From the IMG/VR virus record IMGVR_UViG_3300031658_000164, positions 1 through 21,561 of that record: a stretch of DNA of 21,561 nt; one strand, 5' to 3'. This DNA is from a virus. The notes under the pieces are model-generated. The model worked only from the letters and a program-made list of their open reading frames with translations, searched no databases and had not been told where the DNA came from. Shown here one piece after another: positions 12,979 through 19,783 of the stretch. Position 1 is the stretch's first letter. The number at the start of each line of letters is the position of its first letter. The position numbers and the translations under genes are program-made.

Positions 12979-13153
12979 GTTCTTACATACACTTATGGGA
13001 ATAGGTGGTATAATCTTAATGGTTCTAATCACTTACATAAGCGTACACATGCAAGAAGAAAAATATCAAGGTAAAGGAATACCTCTGATGTGGGAAAAAG
13101 GCGGCCGATTTGCAAAGTACTTCGGCCATGATTCAAAGAAAGATGGAGAGTAG
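12971..13153 (+). CDS. Small single-TM early protein (60 aa)
   Basis: The start at ATG 12971 overlaps the previous gene by 8 bases. The longer frame from 12881 lies inside that gene and is unlikely. The protein has a TM segment at about residues 5-25 (LHTLMGIGGIILMVLITYIS) and then a basic, aromatic cytoplasmic or periplasmic tail ending in KDGE. It is an inner-membrane protein of unknown role in the P4 operon. Confidence 0.65.
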   Translation: MIEFLHTLMGIGGIILMVLITYISVHMQEEKYQGKGIPLMWEKGGRFAKYFGHDSKKDGE

Positions 13154-13154
13154 C

Positions 13155-13370
13155 ATGAAGACTACCTATATGGAAGTATCTTCCTATCAAGAAAGAAACC
13201 TCAAAGCAACTGTTTTAAGGACTTCAGGTCTAAAAGAGAATTACTATGGATGTAGGTTTTACATAGATGATAGCTCGTTAGGTATTGAATGGTACAAAAA
13301 TAAAAGTGAGCAGTATGCAGAAAATGCTGCAGAGAATTATGTACAGGGTATAAAGAAATACCCAGTCTAA
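13155..13370 (+). CDS. Unknown early protein (71 aa)
   Basis: The start is ATG 13155, just after the previous TAG, with GGAGAG upstream. The frame is open further upstream only inside the neighbour. The 71-residue protein is strand-rich (MKTTYMEVSSYQERNLKATV, CRFYIDDSSLGIEWYKN) and ends with a helical YAENAAENYVQGI segment. That segment resembles the C-terminus of small conserved marine phage proteins. The function is unknown. It is the last gene of the P4 operon. Confidence 0.7.
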   Translation: MKTTYMEVSSYQERNLKATVLRTSGLKENYYGCRFYIDDSSLGIEWYKNKSEQYAENAAENYVQGIKKYPV

Positions 13371-13380
13371 GTTTTGTTAG

Positions 13381-13427
13381 CCCCTTGATGACGCAGTTCT
13401 ACTCCTTATCAGAATGTCGTCAGGGGG
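13381..13427 (+). other. Imperfect hairpin abutting promoter P5
   Basis: CCCCTTGATGAC (13381-13392) can pair over 12 positions, three of them G-U, with GTCGTCAGGGGG (13416-13427), leaving a 23-base loop. The right arm ends exactly at the -35 of P5. No T-run follows, so it is a poor intrinsic terminator. It may be a partial terminator or an operator. Confidence 0.5.
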
Positions 13428-13456
13428 TTGACATATTAATAAAAATGTGTTATAAT
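13428..13456 (+). promoter_or_regulatory. Sigma70-type early promoter P5
   Basis: TTGACA (13428-13433), 17 bases, TATAAT (13451-13456), then ATACATATATC. It drives the large conserved gene at 13484 and, by read-through, gp33, DsbA and gp59. Confidence 0.93.
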
Positions 13457-13483
13457 ATACATATATCACATAAGGAGTAAAGT

Positions 13484-14659
13484 ATGGTAAGTAAAGTATT
13501 AGAAAAGGCCCGAGTAAAAGGTCGCAAAAACAGAGTCACTATTGACGACAAGTACATGGGTCCAGAGCCATGGTGGGATCATATCACTCCACCACCAACA
13601 GATGAAGCTGCTCGTAAATCAGCATGGGCACAAGGCGCTCAATGGTATAACTACTACTCAAAACCAAAAGACTATACTGCGACTACTTTAAAGTATGCCA
13701 AAGAAGTAATGAAGTTTGATAAAGAACAGATCAGTGCTCTCAAGGCAATTACAGATTGGGAATTAAACTATGGCATAGGAGCTATGACGAGACTACATTT
13801 CCGTGGGTGGAACCATGAAGATGTATACCTAGAAAGAGTTTCTAAACATTTAAATGCAATGGTCATTAAAGGTAAAGAAGTTGCCGTAGAAAAGAAAGAA
13901 GTTGCCGCTGATGCACCGGTGTTTATAAGTCCAGCACAAAGGTCTTATAATAACATGATGGAAACCATTCATGCAGACTGGGATGAAATAGTAATTGATT
14001 CTTGGATGGAAGGTAACTTTAAACCAGAATTTAATGTGTATGACCTATGGAAAAAGCATGGTCTTAAAAGTAATGTAGTTAATGCATTCAAAGCCAAGGT
14101 TCAATTTGAATATGACTTAGTGTCCGATTCTTATAATAAGAACTGTGAGCAAGCGGTTGAAGCATACTCTCACATATCATCAAGGCGTCAGAAGAAGATG
14201 CTGAACTTAATGGATGTTATCTTTGCTGACCTAGAGAAGTTGAAGACCAGTTTCAAAGCTGTTAAGATACCTAGAGCTAAGAAGCCTAAATCTACGGATT
14301 TACAAGTTGCCAAGTTACAGTATTTGCAGGAACATATCGAGTCCAAAGTCACTTCTATTAACCCAGTACTAATACCGACTAAAGAGATGTTATGGGTCTA
14401 CAACACTAAGCAGAAGGTGTTGACACAGTATGTAACTACGTCTACTAAGGGCTTTGAGATAAGTGGTAGTACCATTAAGAACTTTGATGATAGTCTGTCT
14501 AAAACAACTAGGTTAAGAAAGCCTCAGGATGTATTACCGGAAGTATTAAAACTCACCCCCAAACAGATGGACAAGAGAGTCTGGGATAAACTCACCACTA
14601 AGATAAGTGTACCAAACGGTCGGATCAATAAAGACTGTGTACTACTTAGGGTAATATAA
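13484..14659 (+). CDS. Conserved T4-like marine phage protein beside the replication cluster (391 aa)
   Basis: This 391-residue basic protein is the first gene after P5, with AAGGAG upstream of the ATG. The N-terminal ~130 residues are Trp/Tyr-rich (EPWWDH, WYNYYSKPKDY). The middle is helical. The C-terminal part carries LWVYNTKQKVLTQYV, ISGSTIKNFDDS and LRKPQDVL, then NGRINKDCVLLRV. Those blocks recall a long hypothetical protein conserved in cyanophage-type genomes. No enzymatic motif was found. Its position upstream of gp33/DsbA/gp59/gp32 suggests a role in replication or transcription, which is unproven. Confidence 0.8.
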   Translation: MVSKVLEKARVKGRKNRVTIDDKYMGPEPWWDHITPPPTDEAARKSAWAQGAQWYNYYSKPKDYTATTLKYAKEVMKFDKEQISALKAITDWELNYGIGAMTRLHFRGWNHEDVYLERVSKHLNAMVIKGKEVAVEKKEVAADAPVFISPAQRSYNNMMETIHADWDEIVIDSWMEGNFKPEFNVYDLWKKHGLKSNVVNAFKAKVQFEYDLVSDSYNKNCEQAVEAYSHISSRRQKKMLNLMDVIFADLEKLKTSFKAVKIPRAKKPKSTDLQVAKLQYLQEHIESKVTSINPVLIPTKEMLWVYNTKQKVLTQYVTTSTKGFEISGSTIKNFDDSLSKTTRLRKPQDVLPEVLKLTPKQMDKRVWDKLTTKISVPNGRINKDCVLLRVI

Positions 14660-14666
14660 GGAACAT

Positions 14667-14903
14667 ATGATTGAACAAAAGATTATGACGAGAAAGAGGT
14701 TCTCTACTGCGGTAGAAGGACTTGTTGCAAAGAGTAGGGATCTGTCTTATATAGAGGCAGCTGCTTACATCATAGAAGAACGAGGGATGGATTTTAAAAG
14801 TTTAAACAGACTTTTATCTGACTCCCTTAAACAAAAAATCGAGGCGGAAGCTACAGATTTAAACCTGCTTAGAATTAAGCAAACAAATAAACTACCAATA
14901 TAG
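14667..14903 (+). CDS. 33: gp33-like late-transcription co-activator
   Basis: The 78-residue protein aligns by eye with the C-terminal two thirds of T4 gp33. SYIEAAAYIIEERGMDFKSL matches T4's SYLEATTAFLEENSIPETQF. IEAEATDLNLL...QTNKLPI matches IQSEAIDENLL...KTNTLDFLL. gp33 bridges RNA polymerase to the sliding clamp and, with gp55, activates TATAAATA promoters. Such promoters are present in this window. It is shorter than T4 gp33 (112), lacking much of the N-terminus. It lies between the P5 gene and DsbA, in the order 33-dsbA-59-32. T4 keeps the same four genes together but in a different order. Confidence 0.82.
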   Translation: MIEQKIMTRKRFSTAVEGLVAKSRDLSYIEAAAYIIEERGMDFKSLNRLLSDSLKQKIEAEATDLNLLRIKQTNKLPI

Positions 14904-14912
14904 GAAAATATT

Positions 14913-15173
14913 ATGAGTAATGTGATTATACCTTCATCTCCCGAAGATAAGAAGCGAATCAAGGACTGTGTTATTGAGATCAGTAATGCTAAAACCCAGA
15001 TGGAAGCACAACGTGACTTCATTAAAGAAGCCATTAATTCTTGTGCAGAGGATGTTGAAGTTGATAAGAAGCATCTTAAAAAGATGGCAGATATCTACCA
15101 CAAACAAAACTTACTAGAAGTAGTAGGTGCGGTAGAAGATGTTGAAGCCTTATATGAGAGTGTAATGGCGTAA
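14913..15173 (+). CDS. dsbA: DsbA-like dsDNA-binding protein
   Basis: The 86-residue helical, charged protein lies between gp33 and gp59. In T4, the 89-residue DsbA (a late-promoter-region dsDNA-binding protein) sits in the same cluster. The MEAQRDFIKEAI segment and the KKMADIYHKQNLLEVV block resemble the T4 family, as I recall it. AGGA lies upstream. The TAA overlaps the gp59 ATG by one base. It is not the thiol oxidase of the same name. Assignment rests on position plus partial motif match. Confidence 0.7.
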   Translation: MSNVIIPSSPEDKKRIKDCVIEISNAKTQMEAQRDFIKEAINSCAEDVEVDKKHLKKMADIYHKQNLLEVVGAVEDVEALYESVMA

Positions 15174-15760
15174 TGATGGACCCTTTTGATTCTTATAAGT
15201 TATATAACGCACTCAAGCTTCACTTTGAAACTGATGGGTACGATGCAATCAAATATAATTATAAATCAAATGTGTCTGCTCAATCCTTTTTTAAGAGAAG
15301 GGATAAGTACTTCTTTGCTAAAGTTGCAAAGAACTATGAGAAGGATTTGTTAACATACTTTGTATCCAACTTCAAAAATGGAGTTGGGTATGTAGGTGAT
15401 ATGATTAATGAAGACGGACAAAGGAATTATTTAGATCATAAGAGAATACATGAATCAATACACCGTGTATTCTCAATTGATATAAATAGGATTAATGAAC
15501 AGGGTTTGATGTTTGATCAGAACTTTAAGAGTGAAGACGGACAACTACCCTTGGTCATTAAGTTATGGATGCAGGAAGAAATTAGTTTAGAGACTGTTGT
15601 CATTCTGAATTCCATATTTGGGTTTATTGGAAAAGAATCTGAGAAGATAACAGACACTATTATGTGGCCTGATACTAAACGGAAGATTGAAAAGTACACC
15701 CCATTTGTAAATTATAACAAAGATAAATGCATGAAGTTGTTGACAAATGTGTTTGTTTGA
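15173..15760 (+). CDS. 59: gp59-like helicase loader
   Basis: The 195-residue helical protein (T4 gp59 is 217) shares several blocks: SYKLYNALKLHFETDGYDAIKYNY (T4 ...GKYDVIKYNW), FFKRRDKYFFAKVAKNY (T4 YQKRRDKYFFQKLSEKY), VSNFKNGVGYVGDM (T4 ISNL...WIGDI) and the late ILNSIFGFI segment (T4 LLDSFLNII). gp59 loads the gp41 helicase onto gp32-covered forks and binds gp32 directly. The gp32 gene follows, and promoter P6 lies within the 3' end of this gene. Confidence 0.92.
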   Translation: MMDPFDSYKLYNALKLHFETDGYDAIKYNYKSNVSAQSFFKRRDKYFFAKVAKNYEKDLLTYFVSNFKNGVGYVGDMINEDGQRNYLDHKRIHESIHRVFSIDINRINEQGLMFDQNFKSEDGQLPLVIKLWMQEEISLETVVILNSIFGFIGKESEKITDTIMWPDTKRKIEKYTPFVNYNKDKCMKLLTNVFV

Positions 15761-15768
15761 TGTATAAT
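15740..15768 (+). promoter_or_regulatory. Sigma70-type early promoter P6 for gene 32
   Basis: TTGACA (15740-15745), 17 bases, TATAAT (15763-15768), inside the last codons of gp59. It gives gene 32 its own transcript with a leader of roughly 75-80 bases. Confidence 0.88.
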
Positions 15769-15780
15769 GTACTTATAATT

Positions 15781-15852
15781 ATGAATAAAGTGAAATACAA
15801 TAGAAACGGTAATAATACCGTAATACAATGCATATACAACGGAGTAATATAA
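15781..15852 (+). CDS. Possible 23-codon leader peptide abutting gene 32
   Basis: ATG 15781 opens a 23-residue frame, MNKVKYNRNGNNTVIQCIYN plus GVI, whose TAA directly precedes the gp32 ATG. No SD is visible, and the predicted transcript start lies only about 6 bases upstream. It may be a chance frame or a coupling or attenuation device. Confidence 0.25.
   Translation: MNKVKYNRNGNNTVIQCIYNGVI
15806..15821 (+). promoter_or_regulatory. Hairpin in the gene 32 leader
   Basis: ACGGTA and TACCGT form a perfect 6-bp stem with loop ATAA, 31 bases before the gp32 start. A TTAT at 15773-15776 could pair with the loop. T4 gene 32 has a leader pseudoknot used for gp32 autoregulation, so this is a candidate equivalent. 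Confidence 0.45.
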
Positions 15853-16761
15853 ATGTCATTTGCAAACCTAAAGAGCTCACGAGGCTCGTCAATCGACAAA
15901 CTCGTAAAAGCTGCAGAAGCAGTATCTACTAAAACAGATTCAAAATCCGGTTACGGTGATGATAGGTTTTGGAAACCAACCAGAGATAAAGCAGGAAACG
16001 GTTATGCCGTAATCCGATTCTTACCAGCACAAGAGGGTGAAGACCTCCCTTGGGTAAGGTATTGGGATCATGGCTTTAAAGGTCCTACTGGTCTTTGGTA
16101 CATTGAAAACTCTTTAACTTCAATTGGTCAAGATGATCCAGTAAGTGAAGCTAACGGTCTACTATGGAACTCTGGCCGGGATGAAGATAAAGCCGTTGCT
16201 AGAGACCGAAAGCGCAGGTTACACTATGTAAGTAATATCCTCGTTGTTTCAGATCCTAGTAACCCAGAGAACGAAGGTAAAATATTCCTTTATAAGTTCG
16301 GTAAGAAAATCTTTGATAAGATTATGGAATCAATGCAGCCTGCATTTGAAGACGAGACTCCTATCAATCCTTACGACTTCTGGGAAGGTGCTGAGTTTAA
16401 AATTAAGATCCGTAAAGTAGAAGGGTGGGTTAACTATGACAAGTCAGAGTTTGCTAAACCAGCCTCACTATTTGAGGGTGATGAAGAGAGACTAGAAGAT
16501 GTGTATGGGAAACTATACTCTCTGCAAGATTTCCTCAAGCCAGAGAACTACAAAACTTATGATGAACTGAAAGCTAAAATGAATAAGGTTCTAGGAGTTG
16601 ATGCCGGTGCTCCATCTATGGAAATGCCAGCAATGAATGTAGTTAATGAAACTCCAATGACAACGACTGCGACTGCTGCTCCAGTCATGGATGCTGCCGC
16701 CTCAAGTGATGATGAAGATGATACTTTATCATACTTTGCTAAGTTGGCTAAAGAGAACTAA
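15853..16761 (+). CDS. 32: gp32 single-stranded DNA-binding protein
   Basis: The 302-residue protein (T4 301) has the gp32 layout: a basic N-terminal segment, the OB core (NGYAVIRFLPA, about 50-60; WDHGFKGPTGLWYIEN, 71-86; a Trp/Tyr-rich middle), and an acidic C-terminal tail (SSDDEDDTLSYFAKL) that binds replication partners. The zinc site is gone: His73 remains, but there is no Cys in the protein, where T4 has Cys77, 87 and 90. GGAG lies 8 bases before the ATG. Promoter P6 and a leader hairpin precede it, and a strong terminator follows. It coats ssDNA in replication, recombination and repair. Confidence 0.96.
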   Translation: MSFANLKSSRGSSIDKLVKAAEAVSTKTDSKSGYGDDRFWKPTRDKAGNGYAVIRFLPAQEGEDLPWVRYWDHGFKGPTGLWYIENSLTSIGQDDPVSEANGLLWNSGRDEDKAVARDRKRRLHYVSNILVVSDPSNPENEGKIFLYKFGKKIFDKIMESMQPAFEDETPINPYDFWEGAEFKIKIRKVEGWVNYDKSEFAKPASLFEGDEERLEDVYGKLYSLQDFLKPENYKTYDELKAKMNKVLGVDAGAPSMEMPAMNVVNETPMTTTATAAPVMDAAASSDDEDDTLSYFAKLAKEN

Positions 16762-16780
16762 AGAATCCTGCCTTAGGATA

Positions 16781-16826
16781 AACCTGTTGACAGGTTATAG
16801 GGACTCTTAATTGAGTCCCTTTTTTT
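16781..16826 (+). terminator. Tandem hairpins with T-tract ending the early region
   Basis: AACCTG/CAGGTT (16781-16796, loop TTGA) is followed by GGGACTC/GAGTCCC (16800-16819, loop TTAATT) and then seven Ts (16820-16826). The second is a textbook rho-independent terminator for gene 32. The stop of the convergent tape-measure gene overlaps the T-tract. There is no matching T-tract on the minus strand. Confidence 0.93.
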
Positions 16827-18561
16827 ATCTACTGGCTAATGCTTCTCTACTTCTATTAGGTTTACTAGGTGACATAACATACGTATCCCCACCCCTAGTA
16901 GTAGAGTTATCTGATGTTACAGCATTCACTGCAGAAACAACTGTTGGTTGAGCAGATGATTTCTCTAACTCATTCTCACCAGACATAGTTTTAATCTCTT
17001 CGCCTTTCTCGTTAAGGCCATCACCTTGGACTTTCATAGAGTCTATAGCAGAGTCGCCCATAGTAAATACTTTGTTAAATCCGTTCATGAATGCTTCACC
17101 CGGAGTCTCACCTCCAGGCATAGCTGCTGCAATTGCATGCATCGCGCCTGATGCAACTGCAGACGGGAATGTAACAATCTTCTTAAATATCTTTAATAGG
17201 TTTAAAGCAACATTCTGAATTAAACCACCAATGCCGATATCAGCAATAGAATCTTTAATACTACCTATGAATCCTACAATAGTATCAGTGATAGAAGTGA
17301 ACAGATTACCTATAAGTTCAGAGAATGAGAATGAATCGAGTTGTTCAGAGAAGTTCTCAAATCCTAACTTACCTGCAATCCACGATATGCCATCCTTTAA
17401 TAGGTCTAATGGAAGACCAATAAAACCTTTAAGGAATCCAGCTATACCACCAAACAAGCCACCGATAATTCCTTCTAGGAAACCTTTTTCTGAGTACTTA
17501 TCAAACCCGGCCATGGCACCTTTAAATGTATCGAATAGAGCCATGACAACCGTGATTGGTAAGAATAATCTACCTAGTGTTCTACCGAAACCACCCGCAA
17601 CTTTAGCAACATTCTTAATAACACCAAAGATTGTTTTAAGAGTACTTGTTACTGGTTTCATTAGTTTGGATACACCACCACCAGGAATCGCACCTTTAAG
17701 AGAACGCAGACTCGTGCCTACGGCCTTAATTGGGGCTAGTACAAAGTCCTTAAGGCTCTTAACTGCACCACCTATAGCTTTAAAGGGTTTAGTAAGAGAT
17801 TGGAATAATCCTCCCAGTTTACCAAGTAACCCTGCTTTACCAAACTGGCCAACTGCTGTTCTAAATGTTTTTAATCCTGCAAATCCTGCAGTGAATGCCC
17901 TCTTGATATTGGTTAAACCCTTAGTTAGAGGCTTAAATACATCTCCAATACTATCTGCAATCTTTGCAATACGTGCCGATGCTCCTGTACCGAGACCCTT
18001 AATTGATGCGCCTAAACTCTTAGTGAATCCGGAGATGGATTTACCTAACCCCTTACCGATCTTAGCAAGATCAATTCCGAAAAGTTTAGTTACAGCATTC
18101 ACTGCTTTGAATATTACCTTAGTGAATACCTTAATAATTTTAGTAAATGATTCTGCCACACCCAATGCGAACCCAGCACCCAATGCCAATAGTGCAACTG
18201 GGATGGCAAGTAATGCTGCACTTACACCAGCAACCGGACCGTCAATCTTGCCAAGGTCTTCAGTGTTAGATAAGATACCTTCTAAAGCTTCTAATACATT
18301 ATCTGCATGTGCCCTTGCTTCTTTCTGCCTTTCTAAATCGGCAGGATCCTTAGACTGTAGAGTTCGGATCATTTCTTCCATACTCTTTCTTTGCTCATCA
18401 CTTAACTTAACGGAGTCATTTAATAGTTGATTCTGTAAGTTATCTGATAAAGCTTGATTGTCTGCAGCTGCCTTGGACAGAGTATTCTGTTCCTGCAACT
18501 CCTTTGTCAGGTTAGCAAATGGATCGCCTTGATTATCAGGTGGTGTAGGGTTATCTTTCAT
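16825..18561 (-). CDS. Tape-measure-like tail protein (578 aa)
   Basis: The 578-residue protein is close in length to T4 gp29 (590), the tail-length determinant. It has a charged helical N-terminus (1-110). A long Gly/Ala/Lys/Leu-rich amphipathic and hydrophobic middle follows, with repeated GKxL, KGLG and SLKG patterns and several TM-like segments (about 112-135, 340-365, 375-395, 430-450). The C-terminal tail is polar and Ser/Thr-rich. This is the typical composition of tape measures. It follows gp26, gp51 and an EF-hand membrane protein, and so is preceded by chaperone-like genes as in many long-tailed phages. The SD is AGGA, 6 bases upstream. A direct gp29 match cannot be shown by eye. 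Confidence 0.72.
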   Translation of the reverse strand: MKDNPTPPDNQGDPFANLTKELQEQNTLSKAAADNQALSDNLQNQLLNDSVKLSDEQRKSMEEMIRTLQSKDPADLERQKEARAHADNVLEALEGILSNTEDLGKIDGPVAGVSAALLAIPVALLALGAGFALGVAESFTKIIKVFTKVIFKAVNAVTKLFGIDLAKIGKGLGKSISGFTKSLGASIKGLGTGASARIAKIADSIGDVFKPLTKGLTNIKRAFTAGFAGLKTFRTAVGQFGKAGLLGKLGGLFQSLTKPFKAIGGAVKSLKDFVLAPIKAVGTSLRSLKGAIPGGGVSKLMKPVTSTLKTIFGVIKNVAKVAGGFGRTLGRLFLPITVVMALFDTFKGAMAGFDKYSEKGFLEGIIGGLFGGIAGFLKGFIGLPLDLLKDGISWIAGKLGFENFSEQLDSFSFSELIGNLFTSITDTIVGFIGSIKDSIADIGIGGLIQNVALNLLKIFKKIVTFPSAVASGAMHAIAAAMPGGETPGEAFMNGFNKVFTMGDSAIDSMKVQGDGLNEKGEEIKTMSGENELEKSSAQPTVVSAVNAVTSDNSTTRGGDTYVMSPSKPNRSREALASR

Positions 18562-18570
18562 CTGTCATTC

Positions 18571-18885
18571 CTATTTTTTAGTAAAGGCCTGTGCACCAAA
18601 GAATGCTGCTACAATACCTGCTACGGCTACAAAGTATGTTGGTGCCATAGAACCAAGAGTTGACTGAGCTTCATTCAATCCAGCCAATGCTGCAAGAACA
18701 ACTGCGAAAGGGTATAACAATAGACCCCATAGGGCAAACCAAGTCATTGTCCTCTGTGCATCTCGCATAGCATCTTGGTCATCAAGTTCTTTTCGCTTGA
18801 ATTCCAAGTACATTGCTTCTTCTTCCTTAGATACTTTACCATCGCCATTAGTGTCTGCTGGATGAGTTTTATTTTCTTCGGTCAT
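18571..18885 (-). CDS. EF-hand, two-TM conserved phage protein (104 aa)
   Basis: The 104-residue protein has a perfect EF-hand loop near its N-terminus: Asp11, Asn13, Asp15, Gly16, Lys17, Val18, Ser19 and Glu22 in DTNGDGKVSKEE. A charged helix follows. Two hydrophobic segments lie at about 49-69 (WFALWGLLLYPFAVVLAAL) and 80-100 (APTYFVAVAGIVAAFFG). Similar EF-hand membrane proteins occur in cyanophage-type genomes at the same place (from memory). The ATG overlaps the gp51 stop (ATGA). It sits between the tail chaperones and the tape measure. It could bind calcium. Its role is unknown. Confidence 0.82.
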   Translation of the reverse strand: MTEENKTHPADTNGDGKVSKEEEAMYLEFKRKELDDQDAMRDAQRTMTWFALWGLLLYPFAVVLAALAGLNEAQSTLGSMAPTYFVAVAGIVAAFFGAQAFTKK

Positions 18886-19016
18886 CTTTTATTTTCCTTT
18901 TTAATTCTTTCGTTCTCTTCCTTTATCCATTCCTGTAAAAGAGCAACATATATCTCTCTTTCCCACGGCATCATATTATCTAGTTCAGTTAAACTATAAT
19001 TATGATGCTGCATCAT
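18882..19016 (-). CDS. 51: gp51-like baseplate hub assembly protein (44 aa as a free ORF)
   Basis: From ATG 19016 the frame encodes MMQHHNYSLTELDNMMPWER followed by EIYVALLQEWIKEEN and a basic tail. The YSLTELxxMMPWER block matches what I recall of gp51 in marine T4-like phages. The frame continues upstream without a stop to the T7 slippery site at the end of gp26, and those 18 extra codons (YVGLSHDSLVNHYKTNFA) look like real protein. No SD precedes ATG 19016. The main product may therefore be a gp26-gp51 frameshift fusion rather than a free gp51. The TGA overlaps the EF-hand gene's ATG. Confidence 0.75.
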   Translation of the reverse strand: MMQHHNYSLTELDNMMPWEREIYVALLQEWIKEENERIKKENKR

Positions 19017-19063
19017 CGCGAAGTTAGTCTTGTAGTGATTAACTAAGCTGTCGTGAGAGAGGC

Positions 19064-19768
19064 CTACATAAAAAAACTTTGTAGTCCTTTTAATTCCGTA
19101 GAATTATCCTCTGTACATGCAGTACAATTAAATTCTACTGTCGTTTTTAACACCGGCATGGTTTCAAAGAAATTGGCCAGCGACTGGAATTGTGAAGTGT
19201 TTAAAGACTCTACAAAATCCTTCATCTTGGTCTTACCCTCGGATGCTGCAGGATATACATTATCTTCATCAAATACATTATCAATACATTTCATGATAAT
19301 ATCAAATGCAGTCTCAATAGAGTCCTCTTTATCCGGGTTTATAGATGATATATCATCGAATGATGGGTATCTCATTTTAACACCGACAGTATCGGTAATC
19401 ATGATTACACCATCATCTTCAGGTACATTAACTCCAATATCATCAAAGTTAACACTCACTTCGTTCTGTGTACTACAATGATCACACTTGACTTTAAGTC
19501 CGATTGATTCTCCAACAGACTTTGATCTAAGTTGTAAGAATAAGCTTTCAATATCAAATGTAGCTAATTTATTGATATTAATATCATCCATTACACAAGA
19601 GGATATCATATCCTTAGTTGCCTTAACAATCTGTTTCTGATCATTAGACTCTAGTGCCATCATTAATATCTTTTCCTCTTTTACTAAGTAAGGTCTAAAA
19701 GTAATAACCTGACCTGTAGAAGGGATAGTTGTTTCATAGCTTGCACTATTAAGTTTTGGTAATGCCAT
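19064..19768 (-). CDS. 26: gp26-like baseplate hub/tail assembly protein
   Basis: The 234-residue protein (T4 gp26 is 208) opens with MALPKLNSASYETTIPSTGQ and FRPYLVKEEKILMMALES, the family's characteristic N-terminus. It has two CxxC pairs, Cys95/98 (KCDHC) and Cys215/218 (NCTAC), that could bind zinc. The ATG has AGGAG upstream. The frame ends in AGT TTT TTT ATG TAG, where seven Ts form a -1 slippery heptamer just before the stop. A shift would enter the gp51 frame. In T4, gp26 takes part in hub assembly. Here it may act as a tail chaperone. Confidence 0.88.
   Translation of the reverse strand: MALPKLNSASYETTIPSTGQVITFRPYLVKEEKILMMALESNDQKQIVKATKDMISSCVMDDININKLATFDIESLFLQLRSKSVGESIGLKVKCDHCSTQNEVSVNFDDIGVNVPEDDGVIMITDTVGVKMRYPSFDDISSINPDKEDSIETAFDIIMKCIDNVFDEDNVYPAASEGKTKMKDFVESLNTSQFQSLANFFETMPVLKTTVEFNCTACTEDNSTELKGLQSFFM
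19070..19076 (-). other. Predicted -1 ribosomal frameshift site (T TTT TTT) joining gp26 to gp51
   Basis: On the minus strand the gp26 frame reads AGT TTT TTT ATG TAG. Slipping back one base gives TTT TAT GTA GGC and continues open for 62 residues through all of gp51 to the TGA at 18882. Position, perfect heptamer and an immediate 0-frame stop fit the tail-chaperone frameshift seen upstream of tape-measure genes. Confidence 0.7.
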
Positions 19769-19783
19769 TATAATCTCCTAAAA

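Noticed and set aside
14420-14448. TTGACA followed 17 bases later by TACTAA inside the 391-residue gene
   Set aside because: The -10 is poor, lacks the extended ATATAC pattern of the other six promoters, and lies within coding sequence.
15481-15488. TATAAATA inside gp59
   Set aside because: It falls mid-gene with no gene starting after it. It is most likely chance in AT-rich coding sequence.
16787-16792. TTGACA between gene 32 and the terminator
   Set aside because: It forms part of the AACCTG/CAGGTT hairpin and has no -10 at the right distance.
17231-18430. Long open frame (399 codons) on the plus strand
   Set aside because: It is the antisense of the tape-measure gene, with Pro/Asn/Leu-rich sequence and no SD or recognisable motif. 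It is a by-product of the biased codon use of the real gene.
19053-19481. Plus-strand open frame of 142 codons
   Set aside because: It lies wholly opposite gp26, with no motif or SD.
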